Positions 54,916 to 64,000 of a DNA stretch of 64,000 nt are shown here, one piece after another. A model generated the notes under the pieces. It saw only the letters and a program-made list of their open reading frames with translations. It was not told the DNA's origin and did no database searches. The first letter of the stretch is position 1; each line of letters starts with the position of its first letter. Source of the DNA: Sacculina carcini (taxonomy: Eukaryota > Arthropoda > Thecostraca > Sacculinidae); contig OU696575.1 in the NCBI GenBank assembly GCA_916048095.2, positions 9,232,468 to 9,296,467 on the forward strand, in the 5' to 3' direction. The translations under genes were made by a program, and so were the position numbers.

Positions 54916-56747
54916 CAGTCGGCCTTCCAAATAGTGGACTCGAAGAGATCGAAAAATGTCCGCTTCTGGAGGTGAATTTAGAGTATTTGAATATTTGGAG
55001 TATTTGATGAGTTTGAATTTGGAGGTGTACAGTCAGAGCCGTATCAACCGCCCTTCGCATACCACGGCTTGGGAGAGGTGCTAGTGTTAAGGAGTCCCGT
55101 TGTCTCACGCATGATGTTGAGATATATCATAAAATAGCGCATAAAAGTACCGTAGGTCCACAGGAGACCGAGAGGCTGCTCTCAACAGCTTCTTCCTAAA
55201 GTGTTAGCTCTATCATTATGGTGTTTTATAATGGGAACCCCAATTACATTCAGAAGGGTCCTCATAAGATCTTGCTACGGCTCTGTCTGCAGTAATGGTT
55301 ATCAAGCTGTGAATCGTTAATTTTTCGAAATGTACAAGTTTGTATTTTTTATTTTTTATTTTGTGGTTATTTACCAGTTTGCATCATTCTCAAATGGTTC
55401 TACCACGATTTTTAATATCCCCAGAAAAGTATTCAGCTGCGCGGCGTTCCCCTCCGGGCGTCATGGTTTTGGTAGGCTGCAATTTTCAGGAGAGTCTATT
55501 TTCATCAATGCTGAACACATTAGTCTCCAATGCAATAGTAATCGGAATTGTCAATGTTATACAGCCAAAACCGCTTAATGTCATACCGCTTAATGTCATA
55601 GTTCGATAAATGTCATACTATTTGTGATCCCGTGTGACATTTGTCTATACAAGTCGGTTATTGTAATACCCTTGAGGTCAGCCAGTCCATGTTTTTGTGT
55701 TTGCCCATTCAATCAAAAACATATTCATTATTTGCGCGTAGTGATTGTGGCAGCAGTGATGGGAAAGTGTACTGAGTTCACGCTACAGGATAAGCTGAAA
55801 ATCTTGGACCAGCTCAAGGCTGGCAAGAAACAAATGACCATTGCAAAGGACCTCGGCTGCAATCAGGGAACAATCTAAAAAATCAGGAAGAAAGCGAAAG
55901 ACATTGTGGTGACCAGCAGCAATCTGAATCGGAAGCGCAAGATATCGAACAATATTGCAGGGGTGGATAGGCGGTGCATATGTGGTTCCATCAGATACCC
56001 GCAAAAAATGTTACCGTGAATGGGCCCTGACAATGGAAAAGGTCAAGAAATTGGCGTTTGAGATGAATGTGACATTTGAACCGTCAATTGGCTGGCTCGG
56101 CCGACTGAAGCCGCGGGAAACGTCAGATTTGTGAAGGCGCAATGGGAGAAAGCGGCGGCTGATGTGATGGGGGAAAGGCAATGGATGACAAACGTGCTGC
56201 CCAAGGAGCTGGACGGTTTAGAGGGCAGAGACATTTTCAATGCAGACGAGACGGCACTGTTCTATAGAGATATATGATATTTCTTCATGAAGCAATGACT
56301 TGTGTACTGTGCATAAATTTTTACATTTCTGATGCTTGTAAAAGCAAACCGGCAGATAAACACAAGTATGGAGGCGAAAAATGGCCAAAAAGGTTGAGTT
56401 CGGTAAATATCATAGTTCGGTTAATGCCATATTTTTGCAGGTCCCGAAGGTATGACATTAAGCGATTTCGACTTCAGGAGGGTCTATTTTCCTGTGTGAT
56501 GCCTGTGCGAGCCACTCACCTGTCTGATATCCTATACTGCCGCTTAGTTTGCCCATGCATAAGGCCGGTCCTGATAAGTCACTCGTCTCTACCAATCAGC
56601 CTGCAACAGTCAACTGTTGGCAGTCGGCAAACTAGAGTCAGTGTATTCCGTACATATTTCAGTTAAGAATCACACGTATTATACTATACCTTTAAGAATC
56701 ACATTTTTTCTGCTTTTGGAGGTCTCCGGTATTTGGAGGATCGACTG
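54916..56747 (+). mobile_element. Tigger/pogo-type DNA transposon with dead transposase
   Basis: The left end CAGTCGGCCTTCCAAATAGT and the right end, in reverse complement, CAGTCGATCCTCCAAATACC are terminal inverted repeats of the Tigger type. Each is flanked by TA (54914-54915 and 56748-56749), the target site duplicated by this superfamily. The interior holds a broken transposase. Two further inverted segments containing CGCTTAATGTCATACC lie inside (about 55570 and 56455). Confidence 0.8.
55759..56420 (+). pseudogene. Tigger/pogo transposase remnant
   Basis: The N-terminal CENP-B-like helix-turn-helix is recognisable (MGKCTEFTLQDKLKILDQLK, IAKDLGCNQGTI), followed by an in-frame TAA at 55876-55878. 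Further on is the start of the DDE_1 catalytic domain with its first Asp (DIFNADETALFYRD, about 56230) and a short GGEKWPKRL piece. Most of the catalytic domain is missing and frames change. Confidence 0.8.
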
Positions 56748-57129
56748 TATGTGCTAAATGTTTGCCAAGTGTATGCTAAATCAATTTATTATTAAAAAAA
56801 CGAGTAAATTCAGGATCTGGCCTCAATATATCCGCCCCGAGACTTGCTCGAACTGGCGCGAAATATGATGATTTGATCTGAGCCAGACCTTAACTGGCAC
56901 CTTATATATTTTCTCTCTTTCCATTATATGCTCTATTACATTACATTATTCATATATGTATATGTGTATGCATGTGTATGTGTATATATGTGCGTGTGTA
57001 TGTTTCAGGTGCATGTGTTTGTGTGTATGTGTTTTTGTGTATGTGTGTATGTATGCGTTCAATTTTGCAAGCACCCATGTACTTTCTGTCGATTTGTGCT
57101 CCATATTTTTGTCCCCATACCGCTCTGTG

Positions 57130-57215
57130 TCTACACTTTATTACCCTGATCCTGCTCGCGCCTTTGTCCTCGAAAGTGCGCTATATTAAATACATGTTGT
57201 TGTTGTTGTTGTTGG
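57130..57215 (+). repeat. 3' tail of a SINE or LINE with (GTT)n
   Basis: GAAAGTGCGCTATATTAAATA followed by CATG(TTG)n is the kind of conserved 3' tail and trinucleotide run that ends many SINE/LINE families. The element body upstream was not recognised. Confidence 0.5.
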
Positions 57216-58219
57216 CACTCGCTGAGATAAAATGGATGACAGCACAGAGTCGAGCTCAGCCATTGGGTGACCAGAAGATAGAAAGGGACCAACACGGATA
57301 TTTGGCAACCTTTTCATAACTGATTAAAAAAGTATAACACAAACAAATATGAAAAAGATGTGCAGTTCATGTGCAGTTTTTCCACTTCTTCGGTTGATAA
57401 TTTTGTGCCGAAATGAGTATAGAAGGGAGTTTTGAGTATAGAAGTGAAAAACGGAATAGGATAATTATTACCGGCGAATATTTTGAGCTCGAACAAATTC
57501 GTATGAACTAAGCTCGTAAACGCACACATAATTTGATTATTTAAGTTGAATTAGCTCGGGATAAATTGTTTTATATCGTATCCAATATGTTCAACATGTT
57601 TTGCATACATTACCTACATCACACCTATATTATTTTGAAGATTAGCCCAGGACCAATTTTTCTGTAAATACACGTAATTTTAACAATAATTATTAAAATG
57701 TTTCATTTTATTATCGTTTTTCATACGGTTTCGAGTTTTTCGACTTACAGTCTCAATGGCAAGTCTCAGAGTGTCCTCAGAGTGAATTTCTACTGGGGAG
57801 CTTTTATGGGTATTCACATAAGGATCTTAGGATTTAGTGTCGACTTATAAATTTTTAGGTAAGGATTATTAGGTTCTGTTAGGATTGTGAGGGAGTTTAC
57901 ACTGTCTGTGTTATAGTTCGCAATGTTGTCTTTCTGACAAAAAAATTATCGTACGTATAACTTTGCTTAAACAAGTCTAATTGCATAATTTGTTGATAAT
58001 TAAAACCACAAATTGTTTAAACCATGTAAAAAACTCAGTGCCTAAATTTCTCGACACACAAACCAATTGAAGCATTTATGTTTTCCTTCTGATATTTCTG
58101 CACAAATTGACACTTCATTGAAATACAGCTTTCCAGCAAATTTAGCTCTCAATTACATTAACTCTATGCGTTTTAAATACGCGCAACAAGGCACTTCAAT
58201 GTGTATTCATTCAATGTAA

Positions 58220-58358
58220 TGCTCACTTGAATATGTGTATGAGTGTGTGTCTATGAGTTTGTGTGTGTATGCGTGTGTGAGAATATTTACGTATGTGTAT
58301 GAGTTTGTGTATATGTGTGTGCGTGTATGTGTGTATGCGTGTGTGTGTGTGTGTGTGT
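58220..58358. repeat. GT-type compound microsatellite
   Basis: Irregular GT/TATG repeats on the plus strand, mirrored by the CA array that starts 130 bp downstream. Confidence 0.85.
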
Positions 58359-58487
58359 TGATGGACGCAATTGGTTGAGCATTGGTTAGTCATAGCGGCT
58401 GCGTCAAGCAAGTTGGATGCGTGCACTCAGAGTAAATGGCTAATTTACGCTTATCTTCGGCTCAGGTGGGTAGGATTTCTCAAACTG

Positions 58488-58762
58488 CATACACACACAC
58501 ACATATACACACATATACACACATATACACACACATACACACACATACACACATACGTACATACACACACACATACATACACACACATACGTACACACAT
58601 ACACGCACACATACACACACATACACACATATACACACACATACACATACACACACATATATACACATACATACACATACACACATACATACATACACAT
58701 ATACACACACATACACACACACACATACACACACACACACATACACACACATACACACACAA
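58488..58762. repeat. CA/CATA compound microsatellite, about 275 bp
   Basis: ACACAC and ACATAC units alternate without other sequence. Long open frames on both strands here are repeat translations. Confidence 0.95.
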
Positions 58763-59420
58763 TAAATATACGTAAAAGAACAAAAAATATCATTTAAATT
58801 ATGAAATTAAGTAGTAATGGTGAGTGAATACAACGAAATATTCTAGGATAAATATTTTTTTATCTGCTAAGCGCAGGTATGATACAAACAATTCCAGCAA
58901 TGAAATGTATTCGAATTCGTTGGTTGCGTTTTTTGGCATTTTTCTGTTACCATAGGTCTACATTTGAAAATAATAATTATCGGATACAAAAATAACTTAC
59001 GGCTAATGGATCGATAATACCTTCCATGTTGAACTTTTAAGGTGATCATTCTTAACTGCGCAAGTTTTGACTTTGAGCAGGCTTACATGAATGCTCCAGC
59101 ACCTGCTATTGACAGCTCATATACACAAGGGGTGAAATATTTCGCATTCAAATCAATTTTCATTCCAATATGCAACACAAATTTTATAACTCATTCTGTT
59201 TTTTCTTATTGACATAAATTCACAAATTACATGCTATTAAATCATTTAAGTCCATTAAGTATCCAAAAATGAATACTTATCAATATAATATGTAATTCAG
59301 ATATAAAAAATTATATATCATTGTGTATTAGTATACTACTTTACACAAGGTCCACAGTTTGAAGTTTGAAATGCATTAAACAGTGAGGCTTCTGGATCAA
59401 ACGGTGTGTATGTTATATAG

Positions 59421-60834
59421 GTTCTCGAGCCGTCCAATTTCATCTACCGACCACCCACCTCGGTCCACTCGCTGGATCGTAGGACCAGCATGTTGGCGTC
59501 TTCTCAGCGTCACCTTAACTACTCATCCAACCATGAAGATCCGGACACAAGCGTGCGAGGTGTCATGAAAACCTTTCTCACCGAACGCTTGTCGGCTCAC
59601 GCTTTCCCTCGCATCTTCAACAGTCCTAACTTGGTCAGTTAATGCCCCGAGGCTGAGGCACATTCTAGATTCATTTGATATATATATCCATGTAGAATTT
59701 TTTACTCAAGTCCTGGGTCGCGATCCACAGTTGGGGCACCAATCCATATGATTGTGTCGCTAAGAGCTTGTAGAAAATAGTATTTTTGCCCTTAAATATA
59801 TTTTGATTATATGATGTAATAATTAAAAACTATTTTGCCTAGTTCTAGGATTACCAGCAGACTATAATAAACATATAACCCCGATTTGATCGAAGTAGAC
59901 CATGATTAAATTAAATTATGATTACAAGCATAATAATTACGTATGAGCACAGTTTGTATATCAATGTAGACGTGGGACGCGATGCTTAAATTGTGGAAAA
60001 TTTTGGGTCGCTGCCAAAAAAGATTATGAACCACTCTTGCAGTCCAAGCGTCGACAACATAAGATTTTTTGGTACTATCCAATGCACCACTGGATCTTCT
60101 TAATTAAAATGTTTGAAAATAAAATAAAGATAATGAAGGAGAGCATGTATTTGTTTCAATGTATATTGTGTAGGACAATGGTTAATTCATAAATTGTTTG
60201 ACTGAGTTAAGCTTGATGTGTTATCATATGACAGAGTGACCGCGTGCTGCGTCGTTTTCTACGGGATTTCGGCGAAAGGAACCAATTATATACCAACGAA
60301 CCAATTATATCATGAATTTTCACTATATAATATATCCAGCTGATTCACTTGATAGAAGGTTGAGGTTAATTTATATTCAGACAACAAGTGGTGCTTTTAT
60401 CATTAGGCTCTGGGAATTTTGCGACTTCAGGCGTAGTGTTATTTCTAGTTTATTGGTCCCATGTCGCTTTATCAAGGTGTTGGCTTTGCCGATGTGCGAT
60501 GTAGGCAAAATAGGAGTGACATAATCCATTGCTGTCAGGAATCACGCTCGAATCTCGTGTTATAGAAATGCAGGACCTATTTTGTTCCAGAAGTTCTGCT
60601 AAACAGGCACACGAGCGTGAAGAGGTCAATATGATTTTAACAAGGGCGGTTCGTCACAGCGATATCATCAGCAGGATTAGCATAGAACGCGTGCTGTAAG
60701 TTGTCTCCTGTGTGTTGCAGCTACGTCAATTTATCTGGGCCATTGTTTCGCTGACGTTCCTCGGCCTGATGTTGTGGCAAGTGGGTGTCACTCTTGTGCG
60801 ATACTACAAGTACCCCAAGTCGACCAGCATCGAA
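59421..60834 (+). CDS. DEG/ENaC/ASIC-family sodium channel, N-terminal exons (partial)
   Basis: Two exons join in phase 0: 59421-59633 and 60721-60834. The first follows acceptor TTATATAG and ends at GTCAGT. It encodes a cytosolic segment ending VRGVMKTFLTERLSAHAF and PRIFNSPNL, the pre-TM1 region of this family. The second follows TGTGTTGCAG, encodes TM1 (FIWAIVSLTFLGLMLW) and the post-TM1 motif YYKYPKSTSIE, and ends at GTGAGA. These motifs and their order are those of amiloride-sensitive/acid-sensing/peptide-gated trimeric sodium channels of the plasma membrane. The conserved His-Gly gating pair before TM1 reads His-Ala here. The start may be the Met at 59493 (MLASSQRHL) or lie in an earlier exon. 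The extracellular domain and TM2 are beyond the window. Subfamily cannot be told. Confidence 0.82.
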
Positions 60835-60870
60835 GTGAGACGCTATTACTGTTGCTATTACTAAAATAAA

Positions 60871-60975
60871 TGAAGGAAGGGAAATGAGAAGAGCGCGAAA
60901 GTTCTAAATTACATGCCTGCAATGCGCATACATCTTGATAGTCAACAGACAAAGAGAACAGTAATTATACTAGGT
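60871..60975. repeat. dispersed repeat (related copy at 54430-54545)
   Basis: It starts just inside the channel intron and shares the GAGAAGAGCGCGAA block and following sequence with the other copy. Confidence 0.65.
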
Positions 60976-61759
60976 AAGAAAAGCACACTGGGAATGTTAT
61001 CAAATGAGGTGGGCTCAATCAAAAGTGTTCACAGACATGCACATCACATACGCTCACAATGTACAAAAATTGTCCATCTACAACAATAAATAAATAAGTC
61101 ACTAACTAAATAAATAAGTGTTACGCTAATATCGCTTGGATGGCTTATAAATGAAAGACGTACTAATTAATATTCAACAGGAATGTTTGAATTCGAACAC
61201 TTCCGTTTTTCTCAATTGCTTTTTCTATTATCTACGGTGTTTTTCTCGATTACTTCATAGTCAAATTTTTCTTCAATACTCAACGCAACACAACCAGTCT
61301 ATCAATAAACTTTTTATTTTATGCAAACGCTGTGTTTACGCAATGAAAGTACTATTATTATAATAGTATTATTTTTTTATAATTTTACCACCAAGACGCC
61401 TAGTATCTGAGAGATGCATAAATACAAAACCTGTCTTAACAACTATACCATTTACAAGTCAATTTTACAAAACTGAAAATCCATTTTAAAAAAGTGAAAA
61501 TAAATTTTACATAAGTGAAAGTTCAGTCTGCGAAATATGAATTTTGTGTTAAAATGTAATTTAAAAGTTGATTCTATTTAATATGTATTCGATTGAATTG
61601 TTCATATATTTTTCAATATCCTAGGAATTTCTGCTTCACGTTGAACTGAAATCTCATTGTAATTCTGTTGATCGTTGGCAGTCTTATTGAACAGTACCAA
61701 TCAGTATTAATAATTGATCGTTGTTGTATAATCGTGTTGTTATTTGAATTACTAGCAAA

Positions 61760-62799
61760 ATGCCATACAACAAAGTGAGTGCAGCTGACAGAGCTCGCGT
61801 CGTTAATGCGCACAGAGATGGAAGGAATTGGCGAGATGTAGCTCTCTCTTTAAGAGTCAAGCTGACTACGACATACAAATGGCTACAAAATGTCCAGATT
61901 GAGCCGAAGCCAAAAGGAGGTTCAACATCTCGCAAGAATACTGAGGTGGTAGAATTTATTCTTTGAATATACAAAAAACTCCTTCCATCACGCTGAGAGT
62001 ACTGAAGCAGCACTTGACTGAGGAATTTCAAGTCAATGTGTGTGAACACAATAAAAAACTGGCTCGACGGAGAGCTAATAACTCTGAAAAAAGTCAGACC
62101 ACACGTCGGTTATATGAATCACCCAGAGGACAAGGCAAAAAGAAAGGCTTATATGGACGAGCTTTTCAACATCGTTCAGAAAAGAGAACTCTTATCTACA
62201 TTGATGAAACAAATTTCAATTTGTTTTGCCGACGCAAAGAAGTCCGGTCCAAAATAGGTACAAGAGTTGAGGTTGTGAAAACTTCTTGCCGAGGAAGCAA
62301 TGTTCAATGTATCGGGGCAATAACTAACAATATCGTCATTCGCTTTGAAACACAAAGAGGATCATTCAAATCAGTTCAAGCAAACGCCTGGTTCCGACAA
62401 CTCGTCGACCAGTGCATGGCGGATGATGTCTACAAGCCCACATTCATTATTGATAACGTGCCAGCTCATACCTCGCTCGAATGTGTGATCAGACAAGACG
62501 AGGATGCCAGAGTTCTGCGACTGGCGCCTTACTCGTACCTCCTAAATCCTAATGAACTCTTGTGGAGTTCCCTCAAGGCATCAGTATAAGAGCATCTACG
62601 TAGCGTGGTGCAACAATTAGCGTCTGCAAGACGCGGACAAGGCGACCTGACCCTAGTCGAGATGAGGCTGAGGACTGTGGAGGAATCGGCTCTGATGGCA
62701 ATGGAGAAGATCGCTCCACAGATGCTCATGTCGTTCTGCCCCAGAGTAGAAGTTTATTATCCTGCGACTGCTAGAGAAGAGGACCTACATGAAATTTAA
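61760..62799 (+). pseudogene. IS630/Tc1/mariner-type transposase, frameshifted
   Basis: The start MPYNKVSAADRARVVNAHRD leads into a helix-turn-helix DNA-binding domain (61760-61966). Reading then moves to a second frame (about 61963-62035), a third (NTIKNWLDGELITLKKVRP, 62040-62180), and back to the second for the catalytic domain: YIDETNFNLF (first Asp), FIIDNVPAHTSLE (second Asp), NPNELLWSSLK (third acidic residue, Glu). A TAA at 62587-62589 interrupts the C-terminal part, which continues in frame to TAA 62797-62799. I count 33 residues between the second Asp and the Glu, which does not match the usual DD34E of Tc1 or DD34D of mariner. The copy is inactive. Confidence 0.82.
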
Positions 62800-63261
62800 T
62801 TTTCTTATCAGATGATTCCACATGTGCTGCTTAGTGTATTTGCCACACGTCGTTTACTGACAATATAGCCCTATGTTTTGTGTTGTAAGATGAATAATAA
62901 GTTATCAGACACAAGGTTCAATACAGCACTTGTCGTGGTAAGTAAAACTTTGTTGTTAATTTTGGTCGAGCAAAATAGATCAAAGCATATTGAAACTGAC
63001 ATAAATTCAAATAATGCTATTCATAGAAATATATGATATATAGTCTTGAAGCGCCAATATAACACAAGCGTCACAAAAAGTCATTTAAAAATACGCTCGT
63101 GTGTTGAATACACCATTTTTTCTCAACCTCCTTCACATATTAATCTCACAGTTGTGAAAAACATTCATAACGGATCTTTTCTGAAAATTTCTCAGAATGA
63201 TTGTACAAATATTTTTGTTTAAATTTGATATAGGTTACAACTATTTTCAATGATTTAATGC

Positions 63262-63614
63262 TTTGTAAAATTGACTTTCACTTTTGTAAAATTGATTTTC
63301 ACTTTTGTAAAATAGATTTTCACTTTTGTAAAATTGATTTTCACTTTTGTAAAATTGATTTTCACTTTTGTAAAATTGATTTTCACTTTTGTAAAATTGG
63401 TTTTCACTGTTGTAAAATTGATTTTCACTTTTGTAAAATTGATTTTCACTTTTGTAAAATTGATTTTCACTTTTGTAAAATTGATTTTCACTTTTGTAAA
63501 ATTGATTTTCACCTTTGTAAAATTGATTTTCACTTTTATAAAATTGATTTTCACTTTTGTAAAATTGATTTTCACTTTTGTAAAATTGATTTTCACTTTT
63601 GTAAAATTGACTTG
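63262..63614. repeat. 21-bp minisatellite forming the right end of the transposon
   Basis: About 17 head-to-tail copies of TTTTCACTTTTGTAAAATTG plus A, nearly all perfect. Because 21 is a multiple of three, all frames stay open and give false ORFs on both strands. Confidence 0.97.
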
Positions 63615-63849
63615 TAAATAGTATATATATTACAGGATAGGATACATTTTAGACGGAAAATAGCATACGCTAATATTGAACGACTCGTGGTCACAAATCT
63701 GAAGGCTGAAAATTCAATTGTATCTGCGCTCAGGTGCAAGATCGAAATTGGCTGTATTTTCCATCGGTGACAATTTGCAACTTAAACGCCCTGCTAGCCT
63801 CCAAGGCAGTTGATACCAGGTGGCGATCAGCTGTTGAACTCGGTGAATT

Positions 63850-64000
<151 letters not shown>

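Larger units (their letters stand above)
56748..59420. other. intergenic region 5' of the sodium channel exons
   Basis: No gene was recognised. Two large CA/GT arrays lie here. If the channel gene has an earlier coding or noncoding exon, it should be in this interval; I could not identify one. Confidence 0.45.
61455..63614 (+). mobile_element. Tc1/mariner-superfamily transposon in the channel gene intron
   Basis: The left end CAAGTCAATTTTACAAAACT and the right end, in reverse complement, CAAGTCAATTTTACAAAAGT are inverted repeats. TA lies on both sides (61453-61454 and 63615-63616). Length is 2160 bp with a broken transposase gene in the middle. Subterminal 21-bp units (core TTTTACAAAAGTGAAAATCA) occur about three times, diverged, at the left and about 17 times at the right. 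Confidence 0.82.

Noticed and set aside
58436..58793. Open frames rich in Thr-His or Cys-Val on both strands
   Set aside because: They are translations of a CA/CATA microsatellite.
63255..63621. Long open frames on both strands with repeated KIDFHFC / FTKVKIN peptides
   Set aside because: They are translations of a 21-bp minisatellite, whose unit is a multiple of three and lacks stops; there is no gene.

Overview
This is metazoan nuclear DNA, probably from a non-model invertebrate. The window holds four cellular genes, with conventional spliceosomal introns in three of them, inside AT-rich sequence crowded with transposable elements and dinucleotide repeats. I cannot name the species. The standard genetic code fits every gene.

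Layout. About 2.3-3.2 kb (minus strand): the first coding exon of the glycogen branching enzyme gene (GBE1); the rest lies beyond the left edge. 4.6-5.7 kb: a broken CR1/Jockey-type LINE copy. 6.4-11.6 kb: a long-inverted-repeat foldback element split by a young Ty3/Gypsy retrotransposon with identical 177-bp LTRs and a 5-bp target duplication. 12.2-13.65 kb (minus strand): an intronless gene for LRR1, a substrate receptor of CUL2 ubiquitin ligases. 14.8-18.9 kb: a full-length but frameshifted CR1-like LINE with PHD and CCCH-type zinc fingers. 23.35-39.92 kb (plus strand): a complete 12-coding-exon gene for an hnRNP Q/R (SYNCRIP) protein, 683 residues as modelled. Its introns carry (CA)n and (GT)n tracts, two GC-AG introns, transposon relics, tRNA-like SINE candidates and a minisatellite. 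40.9-43 kb: repeat fragments, including a 237-bp tandem duplication. 43.8-51.4 kb: a nested region where an intact RTE-like LINE (about 3.2 kb, single open ORF, 10-bp target duplication) sits inside the 5' LTR of a decayed LTR retrotransposon. 53-56.7 kb: a hAT-type miniature element and a Tigger/pogo element with a dead transposase. 59.4-60.8 kb (plus strand): two early exons of a DEG/ENaC/ASIC-family sodium channel that continues past the right edge. 61.45-63.6 kb: a Tc1/mariner-superfamily element in that gene's intron, with a 21-bp repeat greatly expanded at one end. The window ends in a compound (ATCT)/(AT) microsatellite.

The four cellular genes (glycogen synthesis, ubiquitin-dependent replication control, mRNA metabolism, ion channel) share no pathway; their proximity looks incidental. 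The most unusual features are the AC-half/GT-half intron 2 and the two GC-AG introns of the hnRNP gene, the nested insertions, and two DNA transposons that do not fit a family I can name with confidence. No RNA gene, CRISPR array or bacterial-type operon was found.
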